A stretch of 6,914 nucleotides of DNA from Clostridiales bacterium (lineage in GTDB: Bacteria; Bacillota; Clostridia; Saccharofermentanales; Saccharofermentanaceae). Positions 1-5,505 of the stretch are shown one piece after another (the first letter of the stretch is position 1; each line of letters opens with the position of its first letter). Position numbers and translations under genes: made by a program. Location: assembly GCA_016930475.1 (NCBI GenBank), contig JAFGGR010000121.1, forward strand, positions 1 to 6,914, written 5' to 3'. Under the pieces are notes generated by a model. The model was not told the DNA's origin. It worked only from the letters and a program-made list of their open reading frames with translations, and made no database searches.

Positions 1-446
1 AAATAGGTAATGATCTGGGGAATTTCTGACGGGTCGTCGGTGAATATCCGCTCGTCAAAATCGGTCGGAAAAACGATCGACATAAAGGCCGGTCCCTCGC
101 GAAGAAGCCGGTTCATGCCGGCAAAGTCGTAGTATTCGGTTTTCTCCGCGAAATCATATTCGAGATAATACCACGATTTTCGACCGTTGACCGATTCGAC
201 CTCCGAGTCGAGATAGCGATGAAAAGAGTCGGGAGCATTGACAAATAAGACGGAACTGTTTGATGAATAATCCCATGAGTATTCCGGATAATACAAGGAC
301 CCTTCGGAAAAGAAGCCGAGCATCAGGGTAAGGACCGTGATGACGAATAAAAAGCTGGAAACAACGGTCATCTTCGACACCGTTGATTTCAGGTGCGAGC
401 TTTTTGAGAGGTTCTTTTTGGCGATCAACCAAACGTTACCGAGCAT
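1..446 (-). CDS. ABC-2 type (NatB-like) permease, N-terminal part, cut by window edge
   Basis: This is the second permease of the exporter operon. The ATG at 446-444 lies 3 bases after the ATPase stop and has AAGGAG six bases upstream, inside the end of the ATPase gene. About 148 residues are visible and no stop is reached, so the gene continues past base 1. The N-terminus MLGNVWLIAKKNL is a short amphipathic cytoplasmic segment. A hydrophobic helix follows at about residues 26-45, then a polar region rich in Tyr, Asp and Ser that should lie outside the membrane. In ABC-2/NatB-type permeases, a first helix followed by a large outer domain and then several C-terminal helices is the usual plan; the later helices are not in this window. 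It resembles the complete permease at the other end of the operon in layout more than in sequence, so the two probably form a heterodimer. The substrate is unknown. Confidence 0.8.
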   Translation of the reverse strand, partial: MLGNVWLIAKKNLSKSSHLKSTVSKMTVVSSFLFVITVLTLMLGFFSEGSLYYPEYSWDYSSNSSVLFVNAPDSFHRYLDSEVESVNGRKSWYYLEYDFAEKTEYYDFAGMNRLLREGPAFMSIVFPTDFDERIFTDDPSEIPQIITY

Positions 447-449
447 GCT

Positions 450-1181
450 TTACTCCTTGTGGTGGGTCTTGTACAAGTTCAGGAATGATTTCTCAAAGGA
501 CTTCGCACCGGCTTGCGCATTGATTTCCGGGATATCGCCTTCGGCGACGATCCGACCGTCGATGATGACGGCCATTTTATCACAGAGAGACTCTGCGACC
601 GAGAAGATGTGTGTGGACAGCAGAACGGCATGGCCGCTTCGTCCGAGCTCGCGTAAATATTCGGTGACCTGGTAGGCGGTGAGAATATCCAGCCCATTGG
701 TCGGCTCGTCGAAAATGACCACCGGAGGATCATGGATCAGACTGATCGCAATGGATATCTTTTGCTTCATGCCGGTCGAAAGCTCGACGATCTTCTTGTC
801 CGTAAACGGCCCGATCCCGAACCGTTCGAAGCTTTCCGCCTTCTTGTCCCGGATTTTTGCGGAACTGAGCCCGTAAAGCTTTCCGAAAAAATCAAAAAGC
901 TTGTTCGGAGTCGAATATGGATCCAAACGTACCTCGGAGGTCAAAAAACCGATATGACGATGAATCTCTCTGGCCTGATCCATCGTATTCATTCCGCAAA
1001 CCATGATGGTACCGCTCGTCGGTTTTAAGAGCGTCGCGATCATTTGCATCAGGGTCGTTTTCCCCGCACCGTTCGGTCCGAGAAGGCCGTATATTTGGTT
1101 CTTTTCCACCGTAAACGTCACATCGTTGACTACGTTGATGTTATTAAGGTATTGCTTGCTGACGTGATAGACCTCGATCAT
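450..1181 (-). CDS. ABC transporter ATP-binding protein, NatA-like
   Basis: This 243-residue cytoplasmic ATPase should power the two neighbouring permeases. Visible motifs are Walker A GPNGAGKT (residues 35-42), signature LSTGMKQ (134-140), Walker B VVIFDE with catalytic Glu159, D-loop GLD (163-165) and switch His191. The usual Q-loop glutamine is not obvious: the segment after IGF reads LTSEVRLD (80-87), followed by STPNKLFDFF. The length and the signature beginning LSTGM are typical of NatA/CcmA-like export ATPases of the ABC-2 class. The start at 1181 is well supported by AAGGAGGT four bases upstream. Its ATG overlaps the stop of the upstream permease as ATGA, a sign of translational coupling, and the second permease starts 3 bases after its stop. 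The family match is firm; the exported substrate (sodium, drug, peptide or lipid) cannot be told. Confidence 0.93.
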   Translation of the reverse strand: MIEVYHVSKQYLNNINVVNDVTFTVEKNQIYGLLGPNGAGKTTLMQMIATLLKPTSGTIMVCGMNTMDQAREIHRHIGFLTSEVRLDPYSTPNKLFDFFGKLYGLSSAKIRDKKAESFERFGIGPFTDKKIVELSTGMKQKISIAISLIHDPPVVIFDEPTNGLDILTAYQVTEYLRELGRSGHAVLLSTHIFSVAESLCDKMAVIIDGRIVAEGDIPEINAQAGAKSFEKSFLNLYKTHHKE

Positions 1182-2485
1182 CTGGACCTCCTTGTTTCCG
1201 ATATGCCGGCGGCCGTCGGAGTGAAATGATTGCGCGCGTACCTGAACATGAATATGGCAAGGGCAAGATTAATCACGGTAACGACGGCGAAGATCATGAT
1301 GTTCAATTCACCGCTGATCGTATCCCGGAGGATCATCAGGCTGTTGTGTGCCGGGATCAAATACTCGATGAGGACGACTCCGGGCGGCCGAAACAGATGA
1401 ACGAAGAATTCGACAAGAAAGAAAATCAAAGGGATCTGGAGATTCAAGGTGACATCCCGGATTTCTCCGAGAGAAAGGATGACTGCGAAACAGAACGCAG
1501 TCATCATAAACGTAACGGTCAACAAAGTGACAACGACCGCAAGCAGATCCATCGGGAAAATAATCAAACCGAACGGCAGAAGAGAATTCGGAGAATTGGA
1601 AAAATTGACCCAGGAGGAGAGATTGAGGACCAACAAGGTGATGACCGAAGAAATCGAAGAGACCAGCATGACCGAGATCGCTTTACCGGCCAGAAGAGAT
1701 GAGGTGCCAATCGGCGTCAACGCGATTTTCGAAAGGAAGCCCCGTTGGCGGTCCGCCGCCAAGGTATCGGCCGCGAGAGAATAGACACAATAATAGGCCA
1801 AAAGCACCAGGATCCCCGGAATAACTCTGCTGGCGGCGGGGTTGGCAACGCTTCGATGACTCATCAAGACGGTATAGGGATTCACCCGGTTGATATCGAA
1901 AATTTTACCGCCTCCCGAAGCATAGTATTCTTCGCCCAACGCCCGGACAAGGTACTCCTCATACGGCAGGAATACATCAGCCTCAAATTGAAGGTAATTG
2001 GCATACGAACTCGGATTGGATCGGTCATAGGTGATGCTGATGAATGCGGTGCTTCCGATATCGGTATTGCCCTCCAGTAAACGCAAATAGTATTGCCGGA
2101 CGGCCTCCGAAAAACCCGGCGCGTCCGTACTGCCTTCGAAGGGAAAGGCGGAGAATGCCACGAAAATACGGCCTTGCCTCAGTTGCTTCTCTGCTTCACC
2201 GTTTTCGAGAATGATCGAAAACTCCCGGCCGCTGATGATCTCGTAATTTGACCGGCCGGCCGCCGCGTTATCCCCGGTAAACGCGATGAAAGAAGGATCC
2301 GGATCTACCAGAACGATCGCGCCCCGACCGATCGAGCCGGAGGAAATAAAATTCAGCAGAACCGGAAAAGCATACAAAGAAATCAAGAGAACTAAGGACG
2401 GAACGAGAAAAACGGACACGGTTTGTCGCCAGTTGGAGAAGACCCTTCGGAGCTCCCATCGGAGCAACAAAAACGCAGCTCTCAT
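1178..2485 (-). CDS. ABC-2 type (NatB-like) permease, complete
   Basis: This 435-residue integral membrane protein is the first gene of the leftward operon. A basic amphipathic N-terminus (RWELRRVFSNWR) precedes helix 1 at about residues 23-45. An outer domain of about 170 residues follows (roughly 46-215). Five further hydrophobic segments lie at about 222-240, 264-289, 311-339, 349-365 and 396-414, ending in a basic tail. The segment DRQRGFLSKIALTPIGTSS after helix 2 matches the place and character of the cytoplasmic coupling loop in ABC-2 permeases (E/DRERGT...L.TP). TM1, a large outer domain, then five TMs is the NatB/ABC-2 layout. The start at 2485 has AAGGGG about six bases upstream and lies about 26 bases from the predicted transcription start. 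The stop overlaps the ATPase start by 4 bases. The substrate is unknown. Confidence 0.9.
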   Translation of the reverse strand: MRAAFLLLRWELRRVFSNWRQTVSVFLVPSLVLLISLYAFPVLLNFISSGSIGRGAIVLVDPDPSFIAFTGDNAAAGRSNYEIISGREFSIILENGEAEKQLRQGRIFVAFSAFPFEGSTDAPGFSEAVRQYYLRLLEGNTDIGSTAFISITYDRSNPSSYANYLQFEADVFLPYEEYLVRALGEEYYASGGGKIFDINRVNPYTVLMSHRSVANPAASRVIPGILVLLAYYCVYSLAADTLAADRQRGFLSKIALTPIGTSSLLAGKAISVMLVSSISSVITLLVLNLSSWVNFSNSPNSLLPFGLIIFPMDLLAVVVTLLTVTFMMTAFCFAVILSLGEIRDVTLNLQIPLIFFLVEFFVHLFRPPGVVLIEYLIPAHNSLMILRDTISGELNIMIFAVVTVINLALAIFMFRYARNHFTPTAAGISETRRSR

Positions 2486-2517
2486 CGTTTCCCCTTTTGC
2501 ATTGTTACAGTGTATTA

Positions 2518-2546
2518 ATTATATCAGCATTGTCCGGTAAAAACAC
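2518..2546 (-). promoter_or_regulatory. Predicted promoter of the ABC exporter operon (extended -10)
   Basis: Read on the minus strand, TGATATAAT (2526-2518) is a perfect extended -10 (TGnTATAAT) for the main vegetative sigma factor. Only a weak T-rich -35 (GTGTTT, about 2541-2546) sits 17 bases upstream, which is tolerated when the TG extension is present. The predicted start near 2511 leaves a leader of about 26 bases containing the permease ribosome site. Confidence 0.7.
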
Positions 2547-2575
2547 CCGACCCGAAAAGAGCCGCTAAGTAACGG

Positions 2576-2608
2576 AATGATTACAGCAAAGCGGTAATGA
2601 TTACAGCA
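2576..2608. repeat. 13-base direct repeat with palindromic core, candidate operator
   Basis: AATGATTACAGCA occurs exactly at 2576-2588 and again at 2596-2608, a centre-to-centre distance of 20 bases, close to two DNA helical turns. The second copy sits in a perfect palindrome, GTAAT-G-ATTAC (2594-2604); the first has the same palindrome with one mismatch (GGAAT-G-ATTAC, 2574-2584). A weak third relative, 8 of 13 matches with TTACAG intact, lies at 2500-2512 in the exporter leader. The pair lies between two divergent promoters, about 65-97 bases upstream of the predicted exporter start. Binding of a dimeric regulator is inferred; the regulator is not in this window. Confidence 0.55.
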
Positions 2609-2662
2609 CGAATAAAAAAAGTAAAGATTGTTTACAATTCATCGGGATTTTTGCATGCGGAC

Positions 2663-2691
2663 GGTTTGTGCAAATGACATTATGATATAAT
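2663..2691 (+). promoter_or_regulatory. Predicted promoter of the pseudo-PP2C/LysM gene (extended -10)
   Basis: TGATATAAT at 2683-2691 is a perfect extended -10, identical to the one in the divergent exporter promoter. The -35 region is poor (GGTTTG at 2663-2668 with a 17-base spacer). Transcription should start near 2698, giving a leader of about 75 bases before the ATG at 2773. No riboswitch-like fold was recognised in that leader. Confidence 0.7.
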
Positions 2692-2759
2692 ATACTCGAT
2701 TTCGAAGAATTGGTTTTGCATGTCGTTTTCATACAATCTGAGACGATTGATAAATTTCT

Positions 2760-2764
2760 GGAGG
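2760..2764 (+). promoter_or_regulatory. Ribosome binding site that fixes the start at 2773
   Basis: GGAGG lies eight bases before the ATG at 2773. The frame is open further upstream to a TTG at 2710, but that codon has no Shine-Dalgarno sequence and is only about 12 bases from the predicted transcription start. The ATG is therefore the better start. Confidence 0.8.
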
Positions 2765-2772
2765 CTTGTATC

Positions 2773-5331
2773 ATGGCAAAAATGACTCGTCTGGCCACGA
2801 CAGTAACCGCAAGATATTTTCCGTCGACTGAATTAACGGACGCCTTCTATATGGACGGACGCCTGACCGGAAAGAGGGAGTCGAGGTCGGCCGATATTAC
2901 CACGGATAAGGAAGACCGAGGTTTTTTCTTTTCGGTGTTTTCACACGCTACCATCGGGGGTCAGGACCCGAACTCCCTTCCGCCCTACGAGCCTGCACTT
3001 CGCAAATTGTACAATGATGTCAAGAGCGGACGGAAGACGTTAGACGACCAGATCGGTGAACTGGTAAATACCGCGGTCTCGGTGACCGGTCGGCTGAAGA
3101 TCCAAGCCGAGAATTCGAGGTCACCGTTTTTTGCCGGCGCGATCGTCAAGGACTCGGAGGCGTTTGCGATCACTTTGGGCAAGGGCCTGGCTTTCCTTTA
3201 TCGGGACGACACTCTTTTCCCGATGACGGCAACGGATATTAAGATCGATCCGGTCAATACCCAAAGACAAAAGGTCGATCGTTTTTATAATTATTGCGCG
3301 ACCAAGACCGCAACGGCCCTTTGTTCCAATATCGCCCAACTGCGGGTGGACGACTGCATTATCCTGTGTAACCGAGAGGTTTACGATGCGCTCGGACAGC
3401 ATGAACTTCTGCGTATCCTTTATGATGCCGAGGACCAATGCGAGGCGGCCGGTAACGTGATCACGGAAGCGGCAGCGAAACTGCCGAATGTGCCGCTTCA
3501 GTTTATGATTTCCTTTGTCGAGAATGTTTCCGCGCCCGAGAAGGGCGGATTCTTCGGATTCGGACGCAAGAAGAACCAACAGGTTCAAGAGGCGGATACA
3601 TTCGCTCCGGTAGAAGATGTGCCGGTCGTATCGGAGCCGGCACCGATTCCGACTCCCGTTGTTGTTCCGTCGACGGAACCCGTCGAGCCTCTGTTTTTCG
3701 GGAACGAACCGACCGACCCGACGGCTGAGCCTCTGGCTGAGAAGCCCGTGACTCCGCCCGGACCGGAAGATCCGATCCAATTTATCGACGAGAGCATGAA
3801 GCCTTTCGGTGCGCCGGGCAGTAAGACCGAGCCGGAAACCGATGAGGGTGGGTTTATTAAGACCGGCGACGAGAGCGCCGAAGATGCCGAACTTCCGAAG
3901 ACGGATGAGCCGAACGCGAAGTCGGTTGAGGAGAAGAAGGAAGATCATTCAGACGCCGATTCCAAGGATGCCGCGGACATTACAGCAACTGAGAAACCTT
4001 CACAGGAAGAATGGACACCGATCGCGGTCGATCTCGAAGATAAGGATGAAGTACAGGTTGAGAAGGCTACGATGACCGAGAGCGTCAAGAGCACAGAACC
4101 GCAAGAAGACTTCGAGGTGATGAAGGCATTCGCGCCGGAAGACGACTGGACCGAGATCCCTGTCGCTCCCACGGAAACCGCATCGTCAGTCCCGGAGAAT
4201 CAAGCATCCGATACGGCGGATGGAGAAACGGAGATCGAAATGGGCAACTTTGATTTCGAAGGCAAAGATACTCCCCGATACATACCGGATGACGAGGATG
4301 AAGAAAATACACCGCTGTTGTTTGGAGATGATGAAGGCGGCGAATCCAATGAAGAGCCGGAGTATTTCGAAGAAGGAAGTTTCACGGATTTCTCGGAGGA
4401 TCAGATCCCCCTCGGAGACACCGGTTATTATGGTGACCCGGAAGCGACCGGACAGGCCGACGGTTACTATATCCCGTTCGATTCGACCCAACCGCCTGCC
4501 TCGATGGGTACGGCAGGGCAGGATATTCCCGAAATCCCTCTTTATGACGCGCCGAGTTATCAGCCTTCGACGTATTTTGACGACGAGAGAGTCGGATCCG
4601 CCTATGATCAGGCCGAAGCGTATTCAAGAGGTTCCTTTGACATCAGCGAAGAAGACGGAGATATTCGCCGGGATTACCCGCCGAGACCTGCGAGCGTACC
4701 GGGTGCCGATTATTCTTACGGTATTCCTCCCGCCGCTCCGACCGGCTCTCAACCCCCGCGCCGTAGCACCCCGAGACCCGAAGGCGGCCCGAGAGGTCCT
4801 CAAGGCACGGGACGTAAACCCCGCTCCGGCGACCCGTTCGAGCAGGAACGCGGATTTGATTATGGTGAAAGAACCCAGAAATTTAAGAGGAATAATTTGT
4901 ACATATACGGACTCGCCGGCTTGTGTCTGATCTTACTGATCGTTCTGATCGGCTTCGGGATCAAGAGTTGTGTTGACGACGGAAAGCCCGAAGAAACCAA
5001 AAAGACAGAGCAAACTACCGATTTGACGACTGAACCGCAGGTGACGGCCGAGCCGACCGATCCCGGCCAGACGACGGATCCCGTGAACATCCCCGGCACG
5101 GAGGCGATCGGAATCTTCGAATTCTCTGACGCAACCGGATACCGGACATGGTGGGATTTATTCAATAAAGTCTACGAGGTCAAGATCGAATCGATCACGG
5201 ATTCGAGGATCGCGACGATCATTTCTTACAATAACTTACCCGCCGATTACGTGCCGAAGACAGGTGATCAGATCCTCTTGCCCCCGACAGCTATGATCAC
5301 AACACCCACAGAGACCACTGTTGCGCCGTAA
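2773..5331 (+). CDS. Single-pass membrane protein: degenerate PP2C-like domain, long acidic linker, TM, LysM-like domain
   Basis: An 852-residue protein of no named family that I recognise. Residues 1-252 follow the order of a PP2C Ser/Thr phosphatase: FFFSVFSHATIGG (51-63) at the place of xxFxVADGMGG, FFAGAIVKDSEAFAITLGKG (119-138) and AFLYRDD at that of AALI..VGDSRAYLIRDG, VDDCIILCNREVYDAL (192-207) at that of ENDILLLCSDGLTD, and a final strand where DNIT is lost. The metal-binding Asp positions become Ser57, Lys137 (in GDSR), Arg201 and about Pro241, so it should be catalytically dead. GGFFGFGRKK follows. Residues ~270-640 are low-complexity, Asp/Glu/Pro/Thr-rich; ~640-706 are Pro/Arg-rich and basic. 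A membrane helix (709-730) follows KFKRNN, placing the N-terminus inside. Outside are a Thr/Pro-rich stalk (~735-775) and a LysM-like segment (790-838: TWWDLFNKVYEV...NNLPADYVPKTGDQILLPP), probably binding peptidoglycan. It is a single-gene unit with its own promoter and terminator. The inferred role is a wall-sensing or scaffold protein. Confidence 0.85.
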   Translation: MAKMTRLATTVTARYFPSTELTDAFYMDGRLTGKRESRSADITTDKEDRGFFFSVFSHATIGGQDPNSLPPYEPALRKLYNDVKSGRKTLDDQIGELVNTAVSVTGRLKIQAENSRSPFFAGAIVKDSEAFAITLGKGLAFLYRDDTLFPMTATDIKIDPVNTQRQKVDRFYNYCATKTATALCSNIAQLRVDDCIILCNREVYDALGQHELLRILYDAEDQCEAAGNVITEAAAKLPNVPLQFMISFVENVSAPEKGGFFGFGRKKNQQVQEADTFAPVEDVPVVSEPAPIPTPVVVPSTEPVEPLFFGNEPTDPTAEPLAEKPVTPPGPEDPIQFIDESMKPFGAPGSKTEPETDEGGFIKTGDESAEDAELPKTDEPNAKSVEEKKEDHSDADSKDAADITATEKPSQEEWTPIAVDLEDKDEVQVEKATMTESVKSTEPQEDFEVMKAFAPEDDWTEIPVAPTETASSVPENQASDTADGETEIEMGNFDFEGKDTPRYIPDDEDEENTPLLFGDDEGGESNEEPEYFEEGSFTDFSEDQIPLGDTGYYGDPEATGQADGYYIPFDSTQPPASMGTAGQDIPEIPLYDAPSYQPSTYFDDERVGSAYDQAEAYSRGSFDISEEDGDIRRDYPPRPASVPGADYSYGIPPAAPTGSQPPRRSTPRPEGGPRGPQGTGRKPRSGDPFEQERGFDYGERTQKFKRNNLYIYGLAGLCLILLIVLIGFGIKSCVDDGKPEETKKTEQTTDLTTEPQVTAEPTDPGQTTDPVNIPGTEAIGIFEFSDATGYRTWWDLFNKVYEVKIESITDSRIATIISYNNLPADYVPKTGDQILLPPTAMITTPTETTVAP

Positions 5332-5346
5332 ATACAATCGAACCTC

Positions 5347-5407
5347 AGGGGGTTCCCGTGATGCCGGCCGACTTTGACCGAGCACGAGACGGGAGCCCCC
5401 TTTTTTT
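5347..5407 (+). terminator. Strong rho-independent terminator
   Basis: The left arm GGGGGTTCCCGT (5348-5359) pairs with ACGGGAGCCCCC (5389-5400) over 12 base pairs including one G-U, and A5347 can pair with the first T. Seven Ts follow (5401-5407). The 29-base interior forms a second stem, TGCCGG (5362-5367) with CCG-A-GCA (5378-5384), one A bulged. It starts 16 bases after the stop at 5331 and separates that gene from the serine operon. Confidence 0.92.
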
Positions 5408-5412
5408 GGCCA

Positions 5413-5466
5413 ATTTCGCGAAATGCAACTTTGAGACTGGAAAATTGCACAGTTTCCGTATACAAT
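5413..5466 (+). promoter_or_regulatory. Promoter/operator region of the aminotransferase-serA operon
   Basis: The terminator and the ribosome site are separated by 85 bases. They contain a perfect 12-base palindrome ATTTCGCGAAAT (5413-5424). An overlapping imperfect inverted repeat follows: TGCAACTTT (5424-5432) against AAAATTGCA (5441-5449), with one mismatch and an 8-base loop. TACAAT (5461-5466, within TATACAAT) is the best -10. No good -35 is correctly spaced: TTGCAC at 5445 is too close and TTGAGA at 5431 too far. An alternative -10 is GATAAT (5473-5478). A promoter must lie here because of the terminator upstream, but its exact elements are uncertain. The palindromes would suit a repressor; no T-box leader was recognised. 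Confidence 0.45.
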
Positions 5467-5492
5467 CGTAGGGATAATCCCGGACGAATTCT

Positions 5493-5497
5493 GGAGG
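5493..5497 (+). promoter_or_regulatory. Ribosome binding site that fixes the start at 5506
   Basis: GGAGG lies eight bases before the ATG at 5506. The same frame stays open upstream to an ATG at 5374, but that stretch runs through the terminator and promoter and has no homology to the family. The homologous protein begins MHKKLFIPGPVDVLPEVL, as class V aminotransferases do. Confidence 0.88.
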
Positions 5498-5505
5498 TCA
5501 AGAAT

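Noticed and set aside
154..432. 92-codon minus-strand open frame
   Set aside because: It is out of frame with the truncated permease, whose frame from 446 has a ribosome site, a membrane helix and coupling to the ATPase.
1226..1702. 158-codon plus-strand open frame opposite the permease
   Set aside because: It reads as a very polar Asp/Arg/Gln-rich peptide, the expected antisense image of hydrophobic membrane segments.
2627..2638. ATTGT-TT-ACAAT inverted repeat between the divergent promoters
   Set aside because: The arms are only 5 bases in an AT-rich stretch, so chance is likely; it is not related to the 13-base repeat.
2710..2772. Upstream extension of the PP2C-like gene to a TTG start
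   Set aside because: The TTG has no ribosome site and lies almost at the predicted transcription start; the ATG at 2773 has GGAGG at good spacing.
3121..3948. 275-codon minus-strand open frame opposite the PP2C-like gene
   Set aside because: Its Arg/Leu-rich translation has no recognisable domain and it lies fully antisense to a gene with a clear fold pattern, promoter and terminator.
4220..4930. 236-codon plus-strand open frame inside the acidic linker
   Set aside because: It is an Arg/Pro-rich shifted reading of the Asp/Glu-rich linker with no ribosome site; it reflects codon bias in the real gene.
5374..5505. Extension of the aminotransferase to an ATG at 5374
   Set aside because: The 44 added codons run through the terminator's right arm, T-tract and promoter, and the family starts at the IPGP motif just after 5506.
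5408..5505. Possible T-box or serine riboswitch leader
   Set aside because: The stretch is only about 100 bases, has no T-box-like GGTGG element and no second terminator before the gene.
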